Positions 48,560 through 60,675 of a stretch of DNA of 64,000 nt are shown here, one piece after another. Numbering within the stretch: the first letter of the stretch is position 1; each line of letters starts with the position of its first letter. This DNA comes from Adineta vaga (taxonomy: Eukaryota; Rotifera), in the NCBI GenBank assembly GCA_021613535.1, contig CP075492.1:15376001-15440000 (forward strand), read 5' to 3'. Made by a program: the position numbers and the translations under genes. Under the pieces are notes generated by a model. It was not told where the DNA came from. It made no database searches and saw only the letters and a list, made by a program, of their open reading frames with translations.

Positions 48560-49720
48560 GTGTTTTATTCATCTTCGAACCCATAATTTCCATGTACTCC
48601 ATTCAAATATTCATAAATTTCATCTTCAAATACTTCAACACATAAGCAACATCACAAATTTGCTTCGTATCTTCAATTAACACCAGGACAATATCTAACA
48701 TCGAATTTTTTTTTTCTTCTGACGAAGTTCCGTAAATTGTTCACTTTTAATCCAGCAAGAAATTTGTTGCAAGATCAGAAAATAATGTCGTCGATCGAAC
48801 GATTTGAAATGTTGAACATTATTTTCATTTTTAAATGATGATAGAACAAGATTGGGAAAAGTTAAACATTGAACTAAATCGATTGGTTCATATTCAGCTG
48901 TACATAAACTTAAGAATAAGTTAATTGTACATTTCGTTATTGTTTTGATGTCCGTTGTTGATAGAAATGACGTTTCATCTTGAGTATAAGAATTTAATAA
49001 AATAAAAAATGATGCACTTAGAAAATCTGTAACGCTAATAATTGAATAAATTTTACAACCAATGTGTTGGTATAGTTCGCATAATTGAATCCAATCTTTT
49101 TTTTAAATAATTTCTTGTTCTAATGTCCAAGAAGCTCCTTTCGTTATTGGACGATGTGGTGGTGCAGCAGCAGCAGCAGCAGCAGCATAAAGAAAAATAA
49201 TTGTTTTCGAATTGACTAAATCCATATCTAAAACTTTATTAAAATGCTATTTTTGTTGCTTCGGGATAATCAACACCACCCATTTGTTGAATATATTTCG
49301 AAGAAATGTAAATAATTTATTGATATCGTTTGTAAAACCAGAAAAGCCTGTTACTTTATGGATCGGTTGATCATAATCACGATACTCTTGAAAAACGAAA
49401 GTGAATATGATTATTTCATATCTCGTGATTTTGATGCTATATATACTTACAAAGAATAGAAATTTCTGATTTGAATTGTGTCGTTAATTTCATAATTGAT
49501 GCTACTTGATAAAGAGATACAGTGAGTGAATTTAAAAATACGCTCATGGATCCCGTAGCGTTAATTATAAATAAAATACGATAACCATTACGATCCTGTG
49601 ATGATTTAAGCATGTCTTGAAATTTGAAGAGATCTCGTTAAAAATCGATAAATTCTGGTTGCACAGAGAAGATTTAGATAGTACCAACATTTCCCTTTTC
49701 TGCGTTATCATCTACTAAAT
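48560..49720 (-). pseudogene. Decayed von Willebrand A-like domain gene
   Basis: On the minus strand RDLFKFQDMLKSSQDRNGYRILFIINATGSMSVFL resembles the beta-strand plus D-x-T-G-S-M metal-site (MIDAS) motif of VWA domains, here with Asn instead of the first Asp. Further fragments in several frames follow: QEYRDYDQPIHKV, an Ala8 tract from a CTG-type run at 49163-49187, PHRPITKGASWTLEQEI, KIYSIISVTDFLSASF, STTDIKTITKCTINLF and LIEDTKQICDVAYVL. In-frame stops after EQEII and after PGVN plus frame shifts show decay. An intact gene would be an intracellular VWA protein of unknown role. The 5' end is undefined. Confidence 0.5.
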
Positions 49721-50123
49721 GACGTCATATGATGCAATAAAATCGATCGAGCTTTTATTATCTTCATATATGAATGATTGTCCTAGAACGGATGCTTTGT
49801 ATTGCTTTCAGAGAAAATAAAATTCAGTTCATTTGTATGTTATATGAAAGCTCCTTTTTTTCAATAAGGATGACAAACTATTGAATCAGGAAAGAGTGTT
49901 TTTACCCACTGCAAAAAGTTGCGAATGCATCTAATCATTGTTTTTTTAATACAATATAGTAAAAGTAAACAGAGAACGAACAGAACAGAACAGAATGTAT
50001 TATTCCATAGTAACGTCATCAGTTGACACAATACATATTGTAATGGGAAAAATGCAGCAACATCTGTGTTTTTAAATTCGACAACACGAAGAGAATTTTA
50101 AAATTTCACGAAATTTCTCAACA
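49721..50123. other. Spacer, no gene
   Basis: AT-rich DNA upstream of the RING/TRAF/LRR gene; an aacagaacagaacag run lies near 49978-49994. No other feature. Confidence 0.45.
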
Positions 50124-51424
50124 ATGGTGACCAACTGTAAGTTTGAGTATATGGACACGATGATTGACGAAGGATTAAAATGCCATCTGTGTAAAAATCC
50201 TTTTATCGATCCAGTTTCAACGCCATGTCAACATGCATTTTGTCGTCAATGTATTAACAGTAAACTTCTCGATGAACCATCGTGTCCGGAATGTCATCAA
50301 TCACTATCATCCACGAGTTTATTTCCGATGGTTCTTTTCGTATGTAAAATGCTCGATAATCTGTCGGTAAAATGTGTTGGTTGTGGACAAACTGGAATCA
50401 AGAGAAGTCAATTTGATGATCATATTGAACAAACATGCCCAAAAACATTGATTTCTTGTTCAGCTGCTGATATTCGTTGTCTTTGGAAAGGACGAGCGAA
50501 TCAGCTTAAACTTCATGAAGCTTCATGCGATTATGAACGATTACGAACGGTACTTACGGAGCTGATTACTGAGAACAAGACACTCAAGGAGGGAAACTAT
50601 TTACATAAGAAATCTAACAATAGTTCAGTTGATTCTATTGGAGATACAGCAACAATGGCACAATTGAAAGACGAAGTTAACTTTATGCGAGGTAAATGCT
50701 TTATTTCTAAATTAAAATCCTCGTGATGGAATTCAGAAAACTTGACTAAATTTTTATGATTTTAGACTTAATTTGTCATCGAAATGAAGTATTAGAAGAA
50801 AAAATCAAACAATACCCATCCTACTCATCAATCGATTTGCGTCAACAAAACTTGACCGACTTCGATATGGGAATTCTCGTTCAAAAGGCCATTATTGATC
50901 GTCAATGCATTGTACTTCAATTGCAAGCCAATAGAATTACTGATCGTGCCATGCCACTTCTGGCACATGGTTTATCTGATAATATGTCAATGACAAAACT
51001 AAATCTTAATCATAATCCAATCGGTGATAATGGTGTTCGTTTATTAGTAAATGTCTTTGCTACGAATAGAACGAATATCGAAAAATTATATCTTTGTAAT
51101 ATTCAGCTTACTGATCATGGAGTATTTTATTTAGCTGAAATGCTAGAACACAACACTACATTGAAATCTCTCGGTATCTTTCAAAATCTTTTTAGTGATC
51201 ACGGAGTAGAAGAATTAGCACGTGTACTCGGTAAATACAATACGAGTCTTGAATCTTTGTATATGGATTCAAATGATTCAATAACAGATGGATGTGTCGA
51301 TCATTTAATTGAAATGTTCAAGAAAAGTCAATCAATAAAAGGAATCGGTCTGAAACAATGTGGTTTGAGTGCACGTGGTCTACGACGTCTTAAACAAGCT
51401 GTCAATGAACGAGTACTTTATTAG
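50124..51424 (+). CDS. RING/TRAF zinc-finger protein with C-terminal LRRs (two exons)
   Basis: Exon 1 (50124-50691) and exon 2 (50766-51424) join across a 74-nt phase-1 intron (g|gtaaatg ... gattttag) into 408 aa. Residues 20-60 are a C3HC4 RING (CHLCKNPFIDP, TPCQHAFCRQCI, CPECHQSL). Residues about 85-135 are a TRAF-type zinc finger (CVGCGQTGIKRSQFDDH, CLWKGRANQLKLHEASC). A short coiled-coil-like stretch follows (LRTVLTELITENKTLKE). The second exon carries five or so RI-type LRRs (LQLQANRITDRAMPLLAHGL, LNLNHNPIGDNGVRLL, LKSLGIFQNLFSDHGVEEL). RING plus TRAF finger suggests a ubiquitin ligase; the LRR part, in place of the usual MATH domain, would choose the substrate. The gene is intact. Confidence 0.85.
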
Positions 51425-52562
51425 ATACTCAATTTAAACGAATCAATATCTTCTATATTTTTGAAAATGGATACAATTTCGATAATCCATTTCATTTTTT
51501 GAGAATCTGGAGGAGAATTGGGTATATATATATAGAAAAAATTCACATCTTTCTATCATTGGAATTATGTAAAGTTATGTATTATTAAAGAAAATAAACT
51601 CATTGGAATGCTTCATGTTTTTTTTCTTCAGAAGTGTATATAACTGAAATTATCTCTTCTTCATCCGTGTTTATATGATCGACATATTTTCAAAGATTAG
51701 AAAAAAAAGAATCAATATACTTTCAAATGAAACGCATACTGTATATGTAGGTATGTAAAGTAGTTATTTTTGAAACTACAAGTATTTTGATTGTGATTAT
51801 CAAATCCGATCAAAGAGCATGTTGATTAACACAAATTCATATTGTGTTTGGATTCGATAACTATTTGAAATCAATTCTTTGGAGATGATTATGATCTACT
51901 AGTATATCACTGCATGAAATTAACCAAAAACATCATAAGAGAAATCATAGATAAAAACAAGTCAAATAACGGGTTTTTTTTCTCTTCTCAATATTGAAAA
52001 TGAGAATCTAAATCAACACATTCCGTTATTAGAAATTTGACTTTAAACAAACTGAAAGTGCACATATTCATTATGATATAATTGTTTATCAGAACCAAAA
52101 AAAACATGTGAGAATATTATTAATACAATACTGATCATATTCTCATGTAGTCAACTTTATCTATCAAAATTAGAATGCCAATAATGTATGTGTAAAAAAG
52201 AATGATATTTGATATTTTCTCTGTTTGTAGATCAAATTAAGTAGAGTCTACTAAATGAACTCATTTACTTTTAAGTCAATTTTTATTTTATGAAAAAAAC
52301 AATAAATTGTTATTGACTTTTCTTTAAATTAATAATTCAACAAATTTTAATGAATAGAATTAACTAAGTAAGATTTGTTTTATATTGATTTACTTTTTTC
52401 TATGGAAATACATTCAGATAAAAATATTCAGAGTGCCAGAGAATAAAAAAAATTAAAAATATTTCGTGTGGGAAATATATTTCTCTTCGTTAGGCACATA
52501 AAAAGATTGTACTTTCTGATTCTTTTTTTATAACTATCTATTTTATATGAGAAGAATTTCTA
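51425..52562. other. AT-rich spacer, no gene
   Basis: No coding frame or repeat of note. It contains the 3' flank of the LRR protein and the promoter of the downstream mucin-like gene. Confidence 0.5.
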
Positions 52563-55001
52563 ATGAGAGACTATTCCATTATTGTAATACTAAGTTATCT
52601 AATTAGTATTGATTGTACTCGCCTTCGAAATCTTGATAAAGTCAATAGTCAAAGAAATGGTAAGTTGAGAATTTTTGAGGATTTCTTTGTCTAATACTTT
52701 GTTTCAGAAATTCTATTAGAAGAAAGATTCTCTTATGAAAAGAATCATGAAAGTCTTCTAGGACGCACACGGCGATCATTCGAAGTAAGTTACGTGGATA
52801 TTTTTGATTAAGAAAATTCTATTTTTGTTTTATTTTAATAAAACGAATCAAAGGATTCACATGAAAATCAAGGATATTTTAACATCTATGTTCGTGAATC
52901 ATGTGACGATGATGATGACAATCGAAATGCAAGAAAAGAAATACGTTTTCCCTATGCACGATTTGATCGTCGTCAATATAGTACGAAGATTTTATACTCA
53001 ATTGAAATGGATGGGAAAGAAAAAAATTTTATCTTTAGAATTATCAAATTCATGGATTAAATATTCACGTTATACACATGTTTATGTGAATCGAATCACT
53101 CGACAAACAATGATATATTCACCATCAGGAGGTGTGTAATCATTTCAAAAAAAGCATTCTTCGTATTAATCTGATATTCTTTTGTAGCTTATCTTATTCC
53201 ACCGATGGTAAATTTTAATGGAAACGTTATACCAGTGGCACGATTGTTAGCATATGGATATGCGACTTTACTTTCAAATGGCCAACCTATGGCACCTAAC
53301 TTTGATGTTCAATTTTTCATGGAAGCATGGAAAAGTTAGTATACTTATTAACATAGTTTTATTGAAGATTTGAATCATTTCTTTCTAACACAGATAATAA
53401 TCCGCAAATGCGCAGATATAATCATCCACGGCATGCTCTTGCCCAAAGTGTTCGTTCTGAATTTCAATCAAGCTTTGAAACTAGTTGTGGCGGTGACGAA
53501 AACAACGAAGCTGCTTATCGTAGGGACGAACAAGTTGAAAAATATGCTTCAAAATCAGGACAAAAAGAAAACACATTCAATTACAAATATGGTATGTATT
53601 CTGTTTTATTCTATTCAGAGGTAATCCTTAAACTCGGACATCCAACTATCGCAAACAGTATACACTTCATACGAATCTACTTTCCTACGGTCTTGAAACT
53701 TTTAAAATGAAACTAAAAAACCCAATAGAATAAGTTTCATATGTCTCTGACTCCAATACAGCAAAACCAATCTTTCAGATAATCATTGATTCAGAAAGTT
53801 CCAAACACATAATCATCTAATACTATTAACTAATATACAAATCGTGAAGGGAAACACATCAGTGAGACCCATAATTTTTAGCCTCCTTAACTTTCCTAAC
53901 ATCTCTAAACTATCGACTTCAGAGGCGATCATTCGAACACATCTAACTTACTATTCTCATTTACAGCAGAGTACAGGCCACGTAAACGCCCAAACCAACA
54001 GCCTAGGAGGACTCACGCTAAAACAACAATACGAACCACTACTAAACCAACAACGAGAAAGCAAACAACTATCCCAACTACCACCACAACTACTACAACT
54101 ATCCCAAGTACCACCACAACTACTACAACAACTATCCCAACTACCACAACAACAATACGAACCACTACTAAACCAACAACGAGAAAGCAAACAACTATCC
54201 CAACTACCACAACAACAATACGAACCACTACTAAACCAACAACGAGAAAGCAAACAACTACCCCAACTACAACTACAACAAGAAGACTCACCAAAAGAAC
54301 AACCACAACTACGCCAACAACAGCTGAATCCACCACATCAATTGAATCCACAACAACAACAACAACAACAATAACAGAATCCACCACAGCAACTGAATCC
54401 ATCACAGAGTACGGCAACAGAATCCACCACATCAACTGAATCCACAACGACAACAGAATCCACCACAACAACAAAGAGAAGTACGGCAACTGAATCCATC
54501 ACAACAACAAAGAGTACTACGGCAACAGAATCCACCACATCAACTGAATCCACAACAACAACAACAACAACAACAGAATCCACCACAACAACAAAGAGTA
54601 CTACGGCAACAGAATCCACCACATCAACTGAATCCACAACAACAACAACAACAACAACAGAATCCACCACAACAACAACAACAATAACAGAATCCACCAC
54701 AACAACAAAGAGTACTACGGCAACAGAATCCACCACATCAACTGAATCCACAACAACAACAACAACAACAACAGAATCCACAACAACAACAAAGAGTACT
54801 ACGGCAACAGAATCCACCACATCAACTGAATCCACCACAACAACAACAACAACAACAGAATCCACCACAACAACAACGAGTACTACGGCAACAGAATCCA
54901 CCACATCAACTGAATCCACAACAACAACAACAACAACAACAGAATCCACCACAACAACAAAGAGTACTACGGCAACAGAATCCACCACATCAACTGAATC
55001 C

Positions 55002-55034
<33 letters not shown>

Positions 55035-56033
55035 GAATCCACCACAACAACAACAACAATAACAGAATCCACCACAACAACAAAGAGTACTACGGCAACA
55101 GAATCCACCACATCAACTGAATCCACAACAACAACAACAACAACAACAACAACAGAAGCCACCACACACAACAACAACAATAACAGAATCCACCCACAAC
55201 AACAAAGAGTACTACGGCAACAGAATCCACCACATCAACTGAATCCACAACGACAACAACAACAACAACAGAATCCACCACAACAACAAAGAGTACTACG
55301 GCAACAGAATCCACCACATCAACTGAATCCACAACAACAACAACAACAACAACAACAGAATCCACAACGACAACAACAACAACAACAGAATCCACCACAA
55401 CAACAAAGAGTACTACGGCAACAGAATCCACCACATCAACTGAATCTACAACAACAACAACAGAATCCACAACAACAACAACAACAATAACAGAATCCAT
55501 CACAATAACAAAGAGTAGTACGGCAACAGAATCCACCATAATAGAGTCCACCACATCAACTGAATCCACAACAATAACAACAGAATCCACTATATCAACT
55601 GACACCACCTTAACAACGAATAGTATTACGAAGACAGAGAGTTATATGATAAGTGAATCCATCGTAACTACATCGAGTACTGCAAGAATAGAGTCAACAC
55701 TGCGCTATAAAAAGCATCGCAAGAACAGAAAGCATAACAAGAAACGAAGGAACCACAATAACAGCAGAGAGTATTACAACAACCTAATCCTCCACAACTA
55801 CGACAGAGAATACTACAACTATTTAATTCAGCACAACTACAACCTAGAGTATTACGACAATCTAATGTTGCAGAACTACAATAGAGAGTATTACAAAGAC
55901 CCAATTCCTCGCAAACACAACAATAGAAGGCGCCACAACAACAGAGAGGATTGTAACGACTGAATCAATAATTACTCCAACTAGAAGCGCAGTGGAATCG
56001 ATACAGACAGATTATTGTGTATTAAAATATTAG
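52563..56033 (+). pseudogene. Secreted mucin-like protein gene with degenerate repeats
   Basis: Exon 1 (52563-52659) encodes a signal peptide (MRDYSIIVILSYLISIDC); exon 2 is 52708-52784. The next exon (from about 52850) reads GYFNIYVRESCDDDDDNRN, then the frame shifts by one near an A7 run at about 53025, after which NSWIKYSRYTHVYVNRITR follows. Two further exons (AYLIPPMVNFNGNVIPVARL..., MRRYNHPRHALAQSVRSEF...) complete a domain I do not recognise. The last exon, from 53967, is a Thr-rich tract with TTTRKQTT and TESTTTT units up to YCVLKY and TAG at 56031-56033. Its Thr frame changes near 54409, 55175-55190 and 55700 and has stops at 55785, 55824, 55845 and 55863. An intact protein would be an extracellular glycoprotein; this copy looks non-functional, unless some indels are errors. 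Confidence 0.6.
54300..55600 (+). repeat. Thr/Ser/Glu-coding minisatellite, units of 82-123 bp
   Basis: A block around agagtactacggcaacag recurs about eleven times (starts near 54511, 54595, 54709, 54793, 54879, 54961, 55084, 55206, 55290, 55407 and 55512). Spacing is 82-86 or 105-123 bases because the (aca)n parts between blocks vary. Read in the mucin frame the unit is TESTTTT...KSTTATESTTS. The long antisense VVVDSV-type and Gln-rich frames over this tract are composition artefacts. Confidence 0.8.
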
Positions 56034-58197
56034 GCAATATAAGTTAATTATCCTTGTAGATTTATCCTGAAAGTCTTATATGGAGATTGCAACATTTATC
56101 TGTTGTGGAATGAAGTGGATTTCATCCGCTGAATTTCGTGATTCATATCAGTCAATTGAATGCATGCATATGATAAATTAGGTGAGAATGACCTACGATT
56201 AGTCGTTTTGTTTTTTATTTTCAGTAAGCTGCATGTATCGAAGTGCACGAAAATTTTGATGGTACATTTTGAGCACTATTAGTTACTGCTGAAACTGCCA
56301 TGAATATTGATGAGGCAACTGCTGTTCGATCATTGTCAACAACTAATGTTTAAGCACTAATACAAATGCGTAACGGGTCGCTACTTGCAAAATCCTTGTA
56401 AAAGAACATTTCGGTTTACTTAGCGAAGTTGCCTATAAGATGAACAATAAAATATTGAAATTCCAAATTTGAATATTTTGTTTGTTTAGTTTTTTTTCTG
56501 CATGCCGAGTAAATGAAAATCAGTAGTCCTTGTCAGCAGTAACATCTTTTCACGTTTTATATGTTTCAAATACATTGTAAAGATTTGTGCTATACGGTGT
56601 TTATTTGTAATTCCATTAGATCAAATGGAAATATGATGTAAAATATTTTCGTTCGAAACTTTGAATAAACCATTTTTATTTTGATTTAAATTCACTCAAA
56701 TATTGTGTACACATTTTTGAAAACATGTTGCTTCTAAAATATTCAATTATGCTGTATTCAAAATCTCTGCCGGTGTTTGGATTTTCTCATGCAGATGTCG
56801 ATGAGTTATACGTGACTTGATGAAGTTATTCGTTATACACATTGTTACTTTTCTATTCTTCTCTTCAGTTTGATATATTTTCAATGGAAAACGAAAGTCC
56901 TATATGGATGTTCTTGATTTGAATGATTTACAGATTGAGGATTCAATTAATCTTGATACATTGAATTAATTTATTCTTTTGATGTATGTGCTGTTGCATG
57001 GTTCATAGTAGAGAATGCTGATGGTGGTTCATTGCCTGCAATATCTGGTAAAATACGTTTTTGTTTATATCAAATTGAGTTAGTTTGTCTATTGTTTATT
57101 CTCCACTACAGAATTTATGATTGTATGCTTCATCACGAAAATGAATATGAACAGAAAACTGGATAATCAAAAGCAATTCTGAGTAAATATTTGCTTGAAA
57201 TTGAATCTTCGAGAATCGATTGACATACATATAAGTTTTATAGAATTGAACTCTATAGTTTTCTCTTGATCTGATGTAAACAAACTTCATTTGTTGAGAT
57301 ATTGTAAAGAATTCTAGTAAAAAACGTATTATTAATCAAGATGTAAATTTGTATCTTCATTTTTTGCATCTAGAATGTAGAATGTTATTGAAAAACAAAA
57401 TTTTTGTTTTGTTCGTCGATTATTTGGTACTGCTGTAGGTTGTGAACAGATATTAATATGTGGAACAAAATGAAAAGTTGCGATAAAAAACAAAGAGATG
57501 TGAAACTTGTCGCACATTTTACATCTTAATCTTATGTAGTAGTACTTGAACGTTATAACAGTTTTATAACAAATATGAATCACGTTGATTTAATGCTCGA
57601 TTCACATAAAAAACAAGCAGAACAATAACATAATGCAATCTGTAAGTTCAATTGTATTGCTGTTGATACGTTATTTGATATATCACTCGTTTTCTTTCAA
57701 GACAAAATCTTCTACTTCATAGACAATCTGATGATGAAGAAGAATGTAGATATCAAAAAGAAAAGAAAAACTTTGATTATAGAATAAGTTTCTATTCTTT
57801 GTTACTATTCTAGTGTTAAACAAAATAAACGAATTGATATTCATATCAATCGCAGTAGATTTCACATTGGATATAATCTTGATGATGGATATCGTATTAG
57901 ATTCTTATACACATGTTGAAAATCTTTAATTTATGGATGGTATCCTTGCTATCCTAAGACAATTCTTCTTGAAAACAAACTTCAGAAAATACATCTCGAA
58001 TTGACATAATGTTTAGAAAAAACTAATATCTCTGATCAACAAAGACGAATTTTTTTATTATTTCAATTTAATTTTCATTTGTACATAGAATTTATTCGGT
58101 ATACACTAAAGCAATATATGTATTTATAATAGAAAATAAAATAAAAGACATTTAGATCAATGATTTATTTATCGATCTAGAATCTATCAGCGTATGA
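56034..58197. other. Spacer with weak coding remnants
   Basis: No intact gene. From about 57570 to 57795 the plus strand reads MNHVDLMLDSHKKQAEQ, a TAA, then CIAVDTLFDISLVFFQD and so on, a protein-like but start-less remnant of unknown type. Elsewhere it is AT-rich, and frames on both strands are low complexity. Confidence 0.35.
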
Positions 58198-58383
58198 GAT
58201 TCATTTGTTCCTGTTTCGATACATATGACGTTTAGTTACGTCAATCCTAATGAGAAAATCTTCGAACAGATGACGTTTTTTTCTCCATTTTCTTCTAAAG
58301 AATAATAAATAATCAATTGATGTCAGACACAATTAGTAATTCTCAATCCGTCGGTATTTCATTCAAATATAATCAAAGATCTG
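58198..58383 (+). promoter_or_regulatory. Duplicated upstream region (copy 1) of the module gene
   Basis: The strings tcatttgttcctgttt, atgacgtttagtt and cagatgacgttttt appear here in the same order as in 59078-59345 upstream of the intact gene. Each upstream region carries at least two TGACG motifs. This copy precedes a truncated coding copy at 58384. Conservation of order implies duplication of the promoter together with the gene start. Confidence 0.55.
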
Positions 58384-58480
58384 ATGTCGACGACCGTTGA
58401 TTTTCTTTCTTTTTTTCCTACTAGATAATGGAGAAAATATTCCATATGATGGAATGAGTTATATATTTATCATACATGTA
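58384..58480 (+). pseudogene. Truncated, internally deleted copy of the module gene
   Basis: The ATG at 58384 starts the same sequence as the intact gene at 59346 (MSTTVDFLSFF-like, about 35 bases almost identical). It then jumps directly to DNA matching the middle of that gene, gagaatattccatatgatggaatgagttata, equivalent to about 60068-60100. About 690 bases between the two segments are missing, and the frame closes soon after. A clear deletion derivative of the neighbouring gene. Confidence 0.75.
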
Positions 58481-59077
58481 GAAGTCGAAAAGACGTTTCA
58501 ACTATTCAACTTCTTACCTCAAGTTTTAAACTTCTAAAACTTTCTGTTTAGAATTCGAATACTCGAATCGTATTAATGGTTCAACTATTGATCTTCATAT
58601 TTTAGCATTGACAATGAGAATAACTAGTAGTCAGAACAATTACTATTCGCAATAAATATATTTTCATTATTTTATAATCATATCAAAGTAAAAGAAACAG
58701 ACTATGTTTTTAGAGATTGAAACTTCAACATGATAAAGAATTGTACAAGAATATGATGCATCGAAAAAAGAAATAGGAATATCGGATCAAAACCGCACGC
58801 GCACGGCAAGAAATTTGCGCTATTGCAGAATAAATTGAGATTATAATACTTTTCTAAGTATTCTTATACTGATCTATCAATGTTACTTGACTGAAAGAAA
58901 TGAACTGTAAAATAAGAGAATTTCGAAACAAGTATTTGAGAACTGATGTAATTGAACACAAAATTTGGTTATCTTAACAATTGAGAATAGCTAAGGTCTA
59001 ATGAAAGATATTCATGAGATGATGATAACAGTTTTTTTCTATGCCGATCGTGCGTGTATGAATAAAACTGTAAGTTT

Positions 59078-59345
59078 CATTTGTTCCTGTTTGATTGAAA
59101 TGACGTTTAGTTGCATCAACATAGAATAAAAATGTTGCAGCAGATGACGTTTTTTCTCATGTGATTTTCTTTGAAACAAAACCAACACCTTAGAATCATC
59201 TGTCATTTTATTTTACAAGAATATTAAATCGTTCATTGACGTCAAACAATTAAATTTAAGTTCATATGCTTGATAAAAATATACTAAACAGTTTCATTTT
59301 GTTCTCAATAAGTCTCTTTTCTTTCATTTATTTTGAAATCATCAG
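59078..59345 (+). promoter_or_regulatory. Upstream region with TGACGTCA (CRE-like) site
   Basis: Conserved with 58198-58383. It contains atgacgttta (near 59098), gatgacgttttt (near 59143) and a perfect TGACGTCA palindrome at 59237-59244, the classical binding site of CREB/ATF-type bZIP factors. The spacing to the ATG at 59346 is about 100 bases. Regulation by such a factor is inferred, not shown. Confidence 0.45.
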
Positions 59346-60621
59346 ATGTCGACGACCGTTGATTTCCTTTCTTTTTTTACTATTTTTAAAGCTCAATTCA
59401 TTCGATTGAATCTCTTTCGAAGTGGTATCGAAGATGAAATTGTTATACAACGTGAACGACGCTCAACGCGTCTTTATTTATTTCTATTCATTACATCATT
59501 AACAATTCTTGTCTTTTATTATTCTATTACACGTTCAACACAAACAATTCTCATCAAAACACCTTCATTTGAAGAATATTCTCTTCGATCAAAAACAATT
59601 TCATTACAATGTCCTTGTCAGACAATTGCAATCAAATACGGATTTTTTCTTGAAATTAAACCTATTTATCATGGGTTATGTCAAAGTGATTTGATTTCGA
59701 ATGAATTTATTCATGATTTGTATAAATTTTATGAACAAACTTGGAATAATTCAATTCCAACAGATTTCTATCGAATTGGTGTATTTCAATTTCAAACTCT
59801 TCGTACATTTTGTCAATTAACACAACAAACAATTGAATATAATCTTGAAAAATTCTTTCAAACAGAATACGTTCAATCATATTTGATTTCTTCGAAATTC
59901 TTTCAAAGTCAAATATCTGATCATTTCAATGATTTCATTGTTCTAACACCTAAAACATTTCTAAGAACATTGAATTTCATTCAAAATATCACTGCACAAA
60001 ATTTATTAATGACAGGTGCTTCATTAACAAGTCTTTTACCAAGAAACCAATATGAATTATTAGAGAATGGAGAAAGTATTCCATATGATGGAATGAGTTA
60101 TACATTTCTTGATGGATCAAATTGTGTTTGTTCACCTTCGACAGCAACAAACTGTATGGGTTTATCAACTTTGAACCAGGAAATTGTTCATGGTTTTCAA
60201 ACAGGTTGTTATATGATCAATGCTCTTCTCAAATCGACACTTGAAGTCTTTTATAATCAAACATTTATTAATATTCTTATGAATTCAACGGATAAATATC
60301 AAAAATTAAATCATTCTCCAATATCAAATTTAACAATTGAAAGATTACTTAGTCAAATGTTTGTTATTCAATGGTCAAATGAAACTTTTTTTCAACGATA
60401 TTTCAATCATTGTATGCCGAAACTATGTCAATATACAACCAATCAACAGCATAATTTATTGGTTATATTGATAACATTAATTGGTTTAGCTGGAGGATTA
60501 TCAACAGTCTTAAAAATCATTTCACCATTTATTATTATAACCATATGGCCAATGATATGGACGTTTCTTTCCGAACGAAAAACACCCATTGCACAGCGTG
60601 ATGATAAAAATAGCAATACAG
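59346..60621 (+). CDS. Two-TM Cys-rich channel-like module 1 (first exon of a multi-module gene)
   Basis: One exon of 1,276 nt ends at a phase-1 donor (aatacag|gtaaat at 60622). Without splicing it would end three codons later. Residues 1-45 are cytoplasmic; LYLFLFITSLTILVFYY is TM1. The ectodomain of about 310 aa has CPCQTIAIKYGF, YHGLCQSDLIS, CQLTQQTIEYNL, NCVCSPSTATNCMG, FYNQTF and RYFNHCMPKLCQY. A C-terminal TM2 (LLVILITLIGLAGGLSTVLKIISPFIII) has a GLxGG motif. Short termini, two TMs and a large Cys-rich ectodomain recall the DEG/ENaC/ASIC topology, and GLAGGLS loosely resembles the G-x-S filter region, but this family assignment is inference only. It is followed by homologous modules 2 and 3. 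Confidence 0.75.
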
Positions 60622-60675
60622 GTAAATAAAGATCTCACTGTACTAATCATTGTTTTTCGATCTCTTTTCTTTCAG

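Noticed and set aside
49163-49187. CAG/CTG microsatellite as a functional repeat
   Set aside because: It encodes an Ala8 tract inside the decayed VWA-like locus; short and without further evidence.
53844-54374. Plus-strand Gln/Leu/Pro-rich frame suggesting a polyQ protein
   Set aside because: It is another frame of the mucin repeat. The splice-consistent frame from 53967 gives the Thr/Pro-rich TTTRKQTT sequence instead.
54338-55608. Long minus-strand frames rich in VVVVDSV
   Set aside because: They are the reverse complement of the (aca)n/gaatcc Thr-Glu-Ser repeat. Open only because of its composition, with no start context or splice support.
57400-57800. PiggyBac-like transposase remnant
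   Set aside because: The string NHVDLMLDSH loosely recalls the GVDxxD region, but no other transposase motif, DDD residue or terminal repeat was found.
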